NCBI RefSeq assembly: GCF_003351025.1
Contig: NZ_QPCG01000005.1
Coordinates: 273,932 to 337,931, forward strand
DNA from: Mucilaginibacter endophyticus
GTDB taxonomy: Bacteria > Bacteroidota > Bacteroidia > Sphingobacteriales > Sphingobacteriaceae
DNA: 64,000 nucleotides
Direction: 5' to 3'
Below are positions 26,525 through 34,908 of this stretch, in pieces. The notes below the pieces were generated by a model. The model did no database searches. It was not told the origin of the DNA and saw only the letters and a program-made list of their open reading frames with translations. Both the position numbers and the translations under genes were made by a program. Within the stretch, counting starts at the first letter, position 1. Each line of letters opens with the position of its first letter.

Positions 26525-27478
26525 CTATTTCAATTCAAGCTCCATTTGAATATTGGCGCGTTCGTAAGGTGATGGCCTGCCCGCTACTTTAACAAAGCCC
26601 AGTTTATGATACAGGCTGATAGCCGGTTTTAAAATGGTATTACTTTCCAGGTAAAGCTTATGGCCACCAAGAGCTTTTGCTTTTTCAATAATAGCCTGCC
26701 CTAATAAAAAGCCTATGTTTTTCCCCTGTGCCTTTGGCGATACCGCCATTTTAGCGAGCTCAAAATCATAATCCGGATCATCCATTTTTAATAACGCGCA
26801 TACACCAACCGGCTCATCGTTATAAAGGGCTACCAATATAAGGCCGCCGTTATTGATGATATAGCTGTCGGCATTGTCGAGGGCTTTATAATCGGCTTCT
26901 TCCATTTTAAAGTATTTGGAGATCCATTCTTCGTTCAGCGCTTTAAAAGCTTTGGCGTAGTGTAGCTCGTAGGGTACTATCTGTACTTTGTTGCTTTCCC
27001 TGATCTTTTGATGTTCCTGTACCCTGCGTAACAATGATTTTTGTTCGAGCAGATATTCCCATTCTTCAATAGCTTTCCACAAGTCGTGATTGGCCTGCGA
27101 AAGAATTTCTTCTACGGCGCCGGTAACATCAGCATATTGGTCTTTGATTTTTACAGCGGCATCAAGTCCTTTGGCCGAAAGGCTTACCATATTGCGGCGG
27201 CCATCGGTTTTATCTTTTTTCTCCACAACAAAGCCGTTCTTCACCATTTCGGCAATGATCTTACTTACAGAAGGGTGGGAGTGGCCAATTTCTTTGGCAA
27301 TTGAAGTAATGGTAAACTCTCCGCCGTCCTGCAATACGTAAAAAACCGGGAACCATTTAGGCTGAAAATCGATATCATATAAATTGTAGATCCTTGCCGC
27401 GTCTTCACCAACGGTTTCGGTAAGCATCCTGAGCCGGCTGCCGATAGCCATCTTTCCTACTTTATTAAAAAATTCCAT
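26525..27478 (-). CDS. MarR-type regulator fused to a GNAT acetyltransferase
   Basis: A 317-residue two-domain protein. Residues about 1-150 form a MarR winged helix (FTITSIAKEIGHSHPSVSKIIAEMVKNGFVVEKKDKTDGRRN), and about 167-317 form a GNAT domain with the acetyl-CoA loop in KMAVSPKAQGKNIGFLLGQAII and the C-terminal ALGGHKLYLESNT/ALYHKLGFVKV motifs. The fusion is known in Bacteroidota. It may sense a small amine-like molecule, acetylate it, and regulate its own operon, which includes the DUF2000 gene. That coupling is inference. Confidence 0.9.
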   Translation of the reverse strand: MEFFNKVGKMAIGSRLRMLTETVGEDAARIYNLYDIDFQPKWFPVFYVLQDGGEFTITSIAKEIGHSHPSVSKIIAEMVKNGFVVEKKDKTDGRRNMVSLSAKGLDAAVKIKDQYADVTGAVEEILSQANHDLWKAIEEWEYLLEQKSLLRRVQEHQKIRESNKVQIVPYELHYAKAFKALNEEWISKYFKMEEADYKALDNADSYIINNGGLILVALYNDEPVGVCALLKMDDPDYDFELAKMAVSPKAQGKNIGFLLGQAIIEKAKALGGHKLYLESNTILKPAISLYHKLGFVKVAGRPSPYERANIQMELELK

Positions 27479-27639
27479 AAAAATAAGTAACTAATTATGT
27501 AACTGATTACGCAAATATATAATGTTGATTTAAAAAATGCAATAGCTAACTATAAATCAATGTCATCGGCAATTCATAAATGCCGGTAAAGCGGAAAGTT
27601 GGGCTAATTGCCATTGGAGATCTATAGCTATTATCGCTA

Positions 27640-27660
27640 TTCGAGGTCAAAGACCTCGAA
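27640..27660. repeat. Palindrome P1
   Basis: TTCGAGGTC and GACCTCGAA, nine-base arms around AAA. It is the first of four palindromes in this spacer. Confidence 0.8.
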
Positions 27661-27661
27661 T

Positions 27662-27696
27662 CCTTATGCATGTAGTTTGTAACTACATGTATAAGG
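27662..27696. repeat. Palindrome P2 (two-step stem)
   Basis: CCTTAT (27662-27667) and ATAAGG (27691-27696) form an outer stem; ATGTAGTT (27670-27677) and AACTACAT (27681-27688) form an inner stem. Confidence 0.8.
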
Positions 27697-27713
27697 CCAG
27701 TTCCATTTTTAAT

Positions 27714-27734
27714 CCTGTAGTTGCAAACTACAGG
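27714..27734. repeat. Palindrome P3, related to P2
   Basis: CCTGTAGTT and AACTACAGG, nine-base arms around GCA. The inner word TGTAGTT-AACTACA is shared with P2. Confidence 0.8.
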
Positions 27735-27741
27735 CATAGTC

Positions 27742-27765
27742 GTCCGAAGTCGGGAGACTTCGGAC
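27742..27765. repeat. Palindrome P4
   Basis: GTCCGAAGTC and GACTTCGGAC, ten-base perfect arms around GGGA. Confidence 0.8.
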
Positions 27766-27773
27766 AGCGTACA

Positions 27774-27813
27774 AAAAGTAAAAGCCGGGCTCATGAGCCC
27801 GGCTTTTACTTTT
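27774..27813 (-). terminator. Perfect 40-base palindromic terminator of the phospholipase C gene
   Basis: Two 20-base arms, AAAAGTAAAAGCCGGGCTCA and its exact reverse complement, meet without a loop. It lies 18 bases beyond the phospholipase stop. Its AAAAGTAAAAG/CTTTTACTTTT ends suit termination in both directions. Confidence 0.9.
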
Positions 27814-27830
27814 CTATATTGTTTTAGCTG

Positions 27831-30386
27831 TTATGCTAATGCTTTACCCATTAAAGGATCGCTGAAACTTGATTTTCCTGTTTCTACGCGACCGGCAAAA
27901 CGTTTGGCGAATTTTTCAAAGCCATCAATCTTTGTACTAAAATCATACCAGCCATGACTTTTGCTTAGGTTCAGGGCAATGGTTGTGCTTGCTCCTGCTT
28001 TCACAGCAACTTTATGATCGCCGGTTTTATAGCCGTGGTCTGTTATGGCTATATTTTGTGCTTTGCTGGAATGGTTGGTAAGCTTCAAACTAACATTCCC
28101 CGTTAGCTTACCGTTAACCTGCTCATATTCGGAAACAATATCCACCAGCGGATCGGCCGCATTGCCCTGGTATTCGCGGAAGAAACCGTTAGGGCCATAG
28201 GTACGCAAATGGTATTCGCCATTCTCAAATTCATGTAAAGGCCAAACATCGGCAAGGGTATCTCCAGCTTTAACGGTATAGGCCCAGGTGCGCAGGTCTT
28301 CCATTTTTTGCGGATCGTTCATGGTTGCGTATTTGCCGGGAGCATATACGTTAAATGGCGAACCTAACGCGTTTGAGCCAAATGCCTTGTTACTTGCATT
28401 AAATTTGATCTCAAACGATTTTTTATCAGCGCTCAGTTTACCATCGGCATACAGTTGGTAAGGCAGGGCCGATGACGGTTTAATACCTTTTTCCTGCTGA
28501 GGCATATATGGCGACGAATGCGGATCTTTATTGATCTGGGCGATCTCATCGGCAGTAAGCAATTTATAGTCTGACGGGAGTTTTTTGAATTGCGCTTTGT
28601 GAATGCTTTCTAAAAACGCCTCCCTTGCAACAAATTCGGGGTTTTCGATCTTCTCGCCGTTATACGGACGGAAAACGCTTGAAAGGTCACCACAAACCGT
28701 ACGACGCCATTCGCTGATGTTAGGCTCAGTTACTTTTTTGCCTGTTTTGTGGCTTAAAAAGTTTTCTAAAAATTGTAGTGTCGAGGTATGGTCAAACACC
28801 TCTGAGTTAACCCAGCCGCCTCGGCTCCACGGCGAAGCAACTACCAGCGGAACACGAAAGCCTAAACCTATTGGGCTTTCGCGATCAAACACTTCGGGGA
28901 AGTTATTGCGGGCTTTTTCCTGTTCTAACGTAACAAACTCAACGCTTGGGTCAATTCCTGCTGATACTTTACCTGTACCCGGTTTATGAGGGTTTGGAGC
29001 GGTAAATGGCGGAACGTGATCGAAATAACCGTCATTTTCATCATAAGCTAAAATGAAAACCGTTTTTTTCCAAACATCAGGGTTTTGTGTAAGGATGTCT
29101 AAAACTTCGGATACGTACCATGCACCATACCAGGCCGAGCTTGGGTGGTCAGAAAAATGTTCAGGAGCCGATAACCAGCTTACTGTAGGTAACTGACCGC
29201 TCTTTACATCCGCACGGAACTGGTGCAGCACGTCGCCTTTGGGTACTAAAACTTCGCGCTCGGTACCTTCATCATTGTATTTTAACGGGCTCAGCGTACG
29301 ATAATGCGGATCGTTAGTATTGGTTACAAAACCTTTTTGGTGCAGGTTTTTTTCGCGCTGCGACAGGCCGGCAAACTTGTTAGGATCAAGGCTTGCCATA
29401 TCCTTTTTGGTGTTTTCGAGGTCGTGCTGTTTTTGCTTAAGCTGTTTTTGCAAATGGTCTATATGCGCATCGCCGGCAGGCAAAGCGGCAATTTGCTTTT
29501 CTACGGCAGCTATCTCATCCGGCAAAACAGTTGATTTTTTTTGCAGATGGGCTATGTGTTTATCGTACAGTTTAATGTTGTACTGGCCAAAAAACTCCAG
29601 CGGGTTATCCTGGAAGTTAGATAACCACGGATCTTCTTCGCCCTCTAAACCGGTATCAATGGCAATTTCATTCTGGTAATGTTTCCATGATATGTTATGA
29701 TCTTCCAAACGCTCGGGGAAGGTGGCCCAGTTCAGGGTTCCATAATCCATATCATCGTTCCAAACGTGAGCGAGCGAATTTTCATGCTGCTCTGCGCGGA
29801 TGGTACCACTCCAGAAATATAACCTGTTAGGGTTGGTACCTGTTAACGACGAACAAAAATTTTGATCACAAACGGTAAAGGCGTCGGCAAGAGCATAGTA
29901 AAATGGGATATCCTCACGGTTGTGGAAACCCATGGTTAAGGGCATGTTGGAGTATTCCTTAATACTGTTGCGCTTAACATTAAGCCATTGATCAAATTTG
30001 CCATCGTTACGGGCATTAACCTGGTTGCCCCACGAATGTGGCAATGAGCTCATCCAGGTTGCTTTGGTGTTTTTAATATCAAGGTGGAAAGGAGCATAGG
30101 TTTCGCCTTTTTTGTTTGATTGCAACCAAACTTTGTTTTTGTTAGGCAGATCAATAGCCCGCGGATCGTTATAACCACGTACCCCTTTAAGCATCCCGTA
30201 CGTATGGTCAAACGAGCGGTTTTCCTGCATCAGGATCACGATGTGCTCGGCATCCATATAGGTGCTGCCCGGTGCCGGGTTAATGGCCATCGCTTTTTGA
30301 ATAGACTCTGGTAAAACACTGGCTAAACCAGCTGCTCCGGTTAATAACGCTGCTTTTTTAAGAAAATCTCTCCTTGAATCAGACAT
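27831..30386 (-). CDS. Tat-exported phosphocholine-specific phospholipase C
   Basis: An 851-residue extracytoplasmic enzyme with the twin-arginine signal SRRDFLKKAALLTGAAG (residues 4-20). The catalytic phosphoesterase domain begins with EHIVILMQENRSFDHTYG, and further metal or active-site blocks are VFILAYDENDGYFDHVPPF and FDHTSTLQFLENF; two DUF756-type C-terminal domains follow (about 630-845). The family cleaves phosphatidylcholine or sphingomyelin to diacylglycerol or ceramide and a phospho-head group. It stands at the edge of the phosphonate-type gene cluster and could supply head groups for import. Confidence 0.93.
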   Translation of the reverse strand: MSDSRRDFLKKAALLTGAAGLASVLPESIQKAMAINPAPGSTYMDAEHIVILMQENRSFDHTYGMLKGVRGYNDPRAIDLPNKNKVWLQSNKKGETYAPFHLDIKNTKATWMSSLPHSWGNQVNARNDGKFDQWLNVKRNSIKEYSNMPLTMGFHNREDIPFYYALADAFTVCDQNFCSSLTGTNPNRLYFWSGTIRAEQHENSLAHVWNDDMDYGTLNWATFPERLEDHNISWKHYQNEIAIDTGLEGEEDPWLSNFQDNPLEFFGQYNIKLYDKHIAHLQKKSTVLPDEIAAVEKQIAALPAGDAHIDHLQKQLKQKQHDLENTKKDMASLDPNKFAGLSQREKNLHQKGFVTNTNDPHYRTLSPLKYNDEGTEREVLVPKGDVLHQFRADVKSGQLPTVSWLSAPEHFSDHPSSAWYGAWYVSEVLDILTQNPDVWKKTVFILAYDENDGYFDHVPPFTAPNPHKPGTGKVSAGIDPSVEFVTLEQEKARNNFPEVFDRESPIGLGFRVPLVVASPWSRGGWVNSEVFDHTSTLQFLENFLSHKTGKKVTEPNISEWRRTVCGDLSSVFRPYNGEKIENPEFVAREAFLESIHKAQFKKLPSDYKLLTADEIAQINKDPHSSPYMPQQEKGIKPSSALPYQLYADGKLSADKKSFEIKFNASNKAFGSNALGSPFNVYAPGKYATMNDPQKMEDLRTWAYTVKAGDTLADVWPLHEFENGEYHLRTYGPNGFFREYQGNAADPLVDIVSEYEQVNGKLTGNVSLKLTNHSSKAQNIAITDHGYKTGDHKVAVKAGASTTIALNLSKSHGWYDFSTKIDGFEKFAKRFAGRVETGKSSFSDPLMGKALA

Positions 30387-30544
30387 GTGTATCTTTTATT
30401 TAATTCATGGTCTATGGATGATAGATCATGGTGTTTTTAGTTTTTGGGTCAATGGGTGATGATCGGTAAATCCCAGTTGTTTTTAGGCCTTCAAGATATA
30501 GCAAAGTTTTTAAAATCTATGATCCATGAACTATCAACTATGAC

Positions 30545-31681
30545 CTAATTATCTTTCCGCTGCGCGATCACCTGTTCGCAAAGGCCAAATGATAACGTCA
30601 TACCGTTACCTCCCAGGCCGTTAATCACGGTAACTCCGGGCTCAATATCCACTATCAGTTCGGATGCGCCGTTGGTCATTTTAGGGTAGATACCGTGCCA
30701 TGACTGCAGCATTTTCCAGTCTTTAAAATTGGCGAACGTATGTAAGTATTCGATTATTAAATTATTAATAAATTCTTTGTCGAAAGGGTCATGAACCAGG
30801 CCATATTCGTGCGAATCGCCGATGGTAAGTTCGCCGCTGCCATTTTGTGATACCATTACGTGGATACCCCATTTCAGATGCGTAGCATATTGATCTTCAT
30901 AGCGTTTTCGCAAGGCCGGTAATGATGCCGCCGCCTGAAAGCCAGGGTAATGGATCATAGATAAACCACCGCATAATGACGGGCCAATGCGCCATTCATC
31001 GGGTTGGGTAACCAAACGCATCATTTGCAGTTTGCATTTAGTGATCTGCGTTTGGGCGAACAGCTCTGGATATAATGTTTCAAAATCGGCGCCACTGCAA
31101 ACGTAAATCTCGTCGGCTTCCCAGCTTCTGGTGCCCGAGCTTACTTTGGGATGTTCGATACGGCTGATGGCGGTGTTCCAGTGAAATTCAACACCAAACT
31201 TTTCGGCAAGGTATTGAGCTACCTGCCCAACAGCCACGCGCGATTCAATGATCATTTCATCGCTGCTCCACAACGCGCCTTTTAAACCATCGGTATTTAC
31301 TGCTGCTGATTTGTGTACGGTAGCCCCCGGATCAAGCACCGCGCAATCACGGTATTTGTGATTTACCTCAACATATTCTTCAATTGCCTGCAATTCATCA
31401 TCGTGATAGGCAAGGTGTAATGAGCCAACTTCATCATGCCAGATCCCGGCTTCGGCGCAAACTGTTTTCCAGATGCTTTTTGATAACATGGCGCGTTCGT
31501 ACATTGGGCCGGTAGCCTGGCCAATGGGCCATACCATACCAAAGTTACGGATGGAAGCGCCCACCGCACGTTCATTGCGCTCAAATACGGTTACTTTATA
31601 GCCACGAACGGCCAGCGCACGAGCAGTAGCTAAACCTACTATACCTGCGCCAATGATGATTGCACTCTTGTTATTGTTCAT
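30545..31681 (-). CDS. FAD-dependent oxidoreductase, TIGR03364 type (aminophosphonate-associated)
   Basis: A 378-residue DAO-family flavoprotein. The N-terminal Rossmann motif is AIIIGAGIVGLATARALAVRG, and the C-terminal FAD loop is TVINGLGGNGMTLSFGLCEQV. The TIGR03364 clade is associated with phosphonate degradation genes, with a proposed role in oxidative deamination of an aminophosphonate. Here it lies next to a DUF5690 gene and about 2.5 kb from a PhnZ-type gene, which supports a substrate such as 2-aminoethylphosphonate or a methylated or hydroxylated form. The assignment to this clade is from recognition of the motif pattern and context. Confidence 0.85.
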   Translation of the reverse strand: MNNNKSAIIIGAGIVGLATARALAVRGYKVTVFERNERAVGASIRNFGMVWPIGQATGPMYERAMLSKSIWKTVCAEAGIWHDEVGSLHLAYHDDELQAIEEYVEVNHKYRDCAVLDPGATVHKSAAVNTDGLKGALWSSDEMIIESRVAVGQVAQYLAEKFGVEFHWNTAISRIEHPKVSSGTRSWEADEIYVCSGADFETLYPELFAQTQITKCKLQMMRLVTQPDEWRIGPSLCGGLSMIHYPGFQAAASLPALRKRYEDQYATHLKWGIHVMVSQNGSGELTIGDSHEYGLVHDPFDKEFINNLIIEYLHTFANFKDWKMLQSWHGIYPKMTNGASELIVDIEPGVTVINGLGGNGMTLSFGLCEQVIAQRKDN

Positions 31682-31732
31682 TATATTGTTTCATTAGGTC
31701 ATTGTGTCATTGGTCATTTTTTGACTTTGAAC

Positions 31733-33070
31733 TCATGACTGTGGACTTATCGCCTGAAAATTTATCTGTTCTTCGTTGTCTTCACTTAACTTTTTTTTAT
31801 CACGAGCGGCACTTTGTAAAAAGTACACGAGCGATAAAATACCGCAAATACCTCCAACCAGGGCCACAATCATTACGCCTTCCTGAAAAAAGGTTCCCCA
31901 GCTTATGGTTGGGCGGCCGAGTTCTTTTACCAGTAAAATGCTTACGCTGCCCAGGTAACCCATCGAATCGGCAACGTACATGATGAAGCCTACATTACTT
32001 TTATAGTGGAACGAGGCAATCATCCTTTCAAAAAATATGGCGTTATAAGGTACGTAGCCCAGGTAAAGGCCAAGGCCAACACAGGTCATCCATAAAGTTG
32101 GGCTTATCATTTTAAAGGTAAACATGATGGTTGATATACCTACCAGCACACATCCGCCAATGATCATCAGGTGGATGATACTAAAGGCGCGTAAGTTTTT
32201 ACGTACAAGGATGAGCAAGCTCATAGCTACAAGCACTACCAATGAAATTTTAATATCGGTAGTAGTAAAAATGCTGTTATCCTTAATGCCCAGGCTGGCC
32301 CAGATCTCTACCTCAAAATTATCGCGCACATCGCGCATGATGGTGAGCAGCACATAAACGATGAGCGTAAGTATAATGCCGGGTAAAAAACGAATAATGA
32401 ATTGTTTACGCTCGGCGGCATTCATTGGCGTGCGTTCGGCGCGTAAACGTTTATCCTCGGCAGTAGGCTGGGGGATGAGTTCCATGCAACCTACAAAAAA
32501 CAATAGTGGTAATGCAAATACAGCCCCGGTTAAAAAAGGCATGTAGTATTCATTTACGTGAAAGCTGCTTATTAAAGTACGGCCGGTTGTTTTCACAAAG
32601 CCCGACGCGAAAATGAGGCTGATAGATAATACCGACGCCATAAATTCGGTTGAACGGCGGCCTTCAAGGTAACCAAACACAAGGCCCCAGATCAGGCCCA
32701 ATGGGAAACCGTTAATAAAAAGAAAGGCGATATTCCAGGGGGCGGGCACAAAGGCAAAGGCAAGGAGGGCGGCCCACGCAATACCTATCAGGGTTAAAAT
32801 ATAGCGTGCCCGGGTTTTGCTGTTTACCTCGGCTATAAATTTTATGCCGTAAAACTTACTGCTCATATAGCCTATAACCTGGGCTATAACCAGCCAAACC
32901 TTATAATCTACATGAAAATACTCATGACCTGTAAAAGTAGCCGCTGCAAAGGCCTTACGAAATGCATACATGGAAGTATACGTTCCGAAAGCCGAAACCG
33001 CTGCCAGAACTGAAATTAATGCATAGGGCCATTGGGCTACTTTTGCACGTAAACTTTCAACCAGTTTCAT
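31733..33070 (-). CDS. DUF5690 family membrane protein (MFS-like)
   Basis: A 445-residue polytopic protein with about 12 hydrophobic segments and the layout of a major-facilitator transporter. The first segment runs PYALISVLAAVSAFGTYTSMYAFRKAF. No function is known for DUF5690. It is 51 bases upstream of the FAD oxidoreductase on the same strand, so both are likely co-transcribed. Its place in the phosphonate cluster suggests import of an organophosphorus compound across the inner membrane. The ATG at 33070 is used; the longer frame gives an odd Tyr/Lys-rich N-terminus. Confidence 0.85.
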   Translation of the reverse strand: MKLVESLRAKVAQWPYALISVLAAVSAFGTYTSMYAFRKAFAAATFTGHEYFHVDYKVWLVIAQVIGYMSSKFYGIKFIAEVNSKTRARYILTLIGIAWAALLAFAFVPAPWNIAFLFINGFPLGLIWGLVFGYLEGRRSTEFMASVLSISLIFASGFVKTTGRTLISSFHVNEYYMPFLTGAVFALPLLFFVGCMELIPQPTAEDKRLRAERTPMNAAERKQFIIRFLPGIILTLIVYVLLTIMRDVRDNFEVEIWASLGIKDNSIFTTTDIKISLVVLVAMSLLILVRKNLRAFSIIHLMIIGGCVLVGISTIMFTFKMISPTLWMTCVGLGLYLGYVPYNAIFFERMIASFHYKSNVGFIMYVADSMGYLGSVSILLVKELGRPTISWGTFFQEGVMIVALVGGICGILSLVYFLQSAARDKKKLSEDNEEQINFQAISPQS

Positions 33071-33195
33071 ACAGCTAACACTAATTTTATGCTCATAAAA
33101 ATAAATATAATTGTTTAGCAATACTAAACTTTTTTTATTAAGATTAAACTAAATTAGTGTTAAGGTTTGGTTAAGGGGGAGGTTGTTAGTTGATT

Positions 33196-33294
33196 AGGTT
33201 GATTAGGTGAGTAGTTTATTTTATCTGTAAATCAGATGCCCCAAATGCATATATCTGTAATCTTCGCTATAATAACCATTCACTTAATCAACCT
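33196..33294. repeat. Inverted word-repeat spacer
   Basis: AGGTTGATTAGGTGA (33196-33210) is near the reverse complement of TCACTTAATCAACCT (33280-33294). The left part repeats GATTAGGT words. It lies beyond the stop of the XRE-cupin gene and upstream of the DUF5690 gene, and may fold into a stem of about 15 base pairs. Confidence 0.6.
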
Positions 33295-33312
33295 AAGTAA
33301 CCACTCACTAAT

Positions 33313-33891
33313 CTACTTCTTCTCCTCAAAAAAATAGACAACAAGCATACTGGCTGTGGTGTTTCCCGTATTTTTTGGCGTATGTGGTATCCTACCGTCA
33401 AAAAGCATGCTATCTCCCTGGTTAAGGGTTATAAGATCATCATCAAACTGGTATGCTATCTCGCCCGATAATATATATTTGTATTCAAAAGCTTCAGTTT
33501 CAACAAGCGGACGCGTAGCATTTGGCTCAAGCTCAAGTATTACTATATCAACAGTACTTTGGCTTATTGATTGTGTAAAAATACGCTGGTAGTGAAAACC
33601 ATCGGCATGTTCTTTTTCAAAGTGATCATATTCGTGTTTCCGTTTTACCAAAACAGGCATGTGATCGCTTTTTGAACGCATGTCTTTAAAAAACTCGTTC
33701 AAGTCTATTTCCAGGGCTTTAATAATATCTATTAATACGATAAGCGAGGGAATGGTGCGGCTGTTTTCAATTTGTGAAATGAGGCCTTTACTTACGTTGG
33801 CCCTTACGGCAAGTTCCTGTACGGTTATATTTTTGTCGCGGCGGCGTTCTTTTATCCGGTTACTGATCTGTATCAGTATGTCTTCTTCCAT
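33313..33891 (-). CDS. XRE-family regulator with cupin domain
   Basis: A 192-residue regulator. Residues about 8-65 are a helix-turn-helix (ITVQELAVRANVSKGLISQIENSRTIPSLIVLIDIIKAL), and about 105-185 a cupin sensing domain (EFKYILSGEIAYQFDDDLITLNQGDSMLF). It is divergent from the PhnZ-type gene and upstream of the DUF5690-FAD pair, so it is the best candidate for local control of the phosphonate genes. The ligand is unknown. Confidence 0.88.
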   Translation of the reverse strand: MEEDILIQISNRIKERRRDKNITVQELAVRANVSKGLISQIENSRTIPSLIVLIDIIKALEIDLNEFFKDMRSKSDHMPVLVKRKHEYDHFEKEHADGFHYQRIFTQSISQSTVDIVILELEPNATRPLVETEAFEYKYILSGEIAYQFDDDLITLNQGDSMLFDGRIPHTPKNTGNTTASMLVVYFFEEKK

Positions 33892-34145
33892 TATTTGTAT
33901 TGTTATAGCAGGTTATTCGCTGCGCAAAGTAATTAATAGGTGTAGTTATCCAAAATGATTTTTTTGTTACCACTAACATTACTACTTTCTTTTTACGAAC
34001 AAAAAACGTCTGGGTTTAAGTTATTCGCTGATTATTACCTGTGTTAACAAATTCTTAAATGTAAATACATGTGCCTATAATTCACAAACATTTAATATTT
34101 TAATAACCTTTATCCTGTTTATTTGCACCTGAAAAATTTTAAGAT

Positions 34146-34730
34146 ATGGCACCATCTCAATATAATCCGAAAGCTGTGGTTGACGAAGTATTTTCGTTAT
34201 ACGAAAAATTTGGTGACGCCGATTATATAGGAGAGCCTGTTTCCCAACTGGAACATATGTCGCAGGCTGCCGCCCTGGCCGAAGCCGAGGGTTATGACGA
34301 CGAAGTGGTGCTTGCCGCATTTTTCCATGACATAGGCCATCTTTGTGCCGATGCCGAAGAAGCGGGCAGCATGGATGGCATGGGCAATGTTGATCATGAA
34401 CGCCTCGGTGCCGACTACCTGCTTGAGCGCGGTTTTTCTGAAAGGGTTGCTAACCTGGTACAAGGCCATGTAATTGCCAAAAGATACCTTACCTACAAAT
34501 ACCCCGAATATTATAACCGTTTATCTGATGCCAGCAAAGCAACCCTCGAATTTCAGGGCGGTGTGATGACCGCTGAGGAAGCTGCCGAGTTTGAACTGAA
34601 CCAGGATGCAGAGCTTATCATCAGGTTACGCTACTGGGATGACATGGCAAAAGAGACACACGTGCCTGTAAATAATATAGATCACTTAAAAGCTATGGCC
34701 CTCGCACATCTGCAAGTGGTAAATGAATAA
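34146..34730 (+). CDS. phnZ: PhnZ-type mixed-valent diiron oxygenase (HD domain)
   Basis: A 194-residue HD-domain protein. By position it carries all residues I recall for PhnZ: Y27 and E30 (recalled as Y24/E27), H37 (H34), H61-D62 (H58-D59), H65 (H62), H84 (H80), H108 (H104), K112 (K108), S130 (S126), R162 (R158) and D165 (D161). These are six iron ligands plus phosphonate-binding residues. PhnZ cleaves 1-hydroxy-2-aminoethylphosphonate with O2 to glycine and phosphate. The PhnY hydroxylase is not in the window. MIOX is an alternative family but is longer and lacks the Y-x-x-E switch. Confidence 0.88.
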   Translation: MAPSQYNPKAVVDEVFSLYEKFGDADYIGEPVSQLEHMSQAAALAEAEGYDDEVVLAAFFHDIGHLCADAEEAGSMDGMGNVDHERLGADYLLERGFSERVANLVQGHVIAKRYLTYKYPEYYNRLSDASKATLEFQGGVMTAEEAAEFELNQDAELIIRLRYWDDMAKETHVPVNNIDHLKAMALAHLQVVNE

Positions 34731-34908
34731 ATAACATATTAAGTTTTTGTGACTAATATATAACCTGTTTGTTACAAAAATCGCCTGCTTAACACAGGGT
34801 GAACATCAAGTTAAGTATAGCTTAATATTAAATTGGTTTACTAATAATAAACAAAGTTTAGTATTGCTGTATGAAAAACTCAAATATTTCACCCTTAAAC
34901 TTTAGCAG

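Larger units (their letters stand above)
27479..27830. other. Spacer with a cluster of palindromes
   Basis: A 352-base gene-free stretch between the phospholipase gene stop and the MarR-GNAT start. It contains four separate palindromes and a perfect terminator palindrome (listed individually) and nothing that looks like a protein. The first 100 bases (27479-27580) show only AT-rich sequence with the MarR-GNAT promoter presumably inside. Confidence 0.8.

Noticed and set aside
27640..27813. CRISPR-like array
   Set aside because: The palindromes differ from each other and have no equal-length spacers or cas genes nearby.
28603..28989. 128-codon plus-strand frame opposite the phospholipase gene
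   Set aside because: Composition matches an antisense shadow of the enzyme; no supporting motif.
34146..34730. Myo-inositol oxygenase
   Set aside because: The protein is shorter and has the Tyr-x-x-Glu switch and phosphonate-contact residues of PhnZ.
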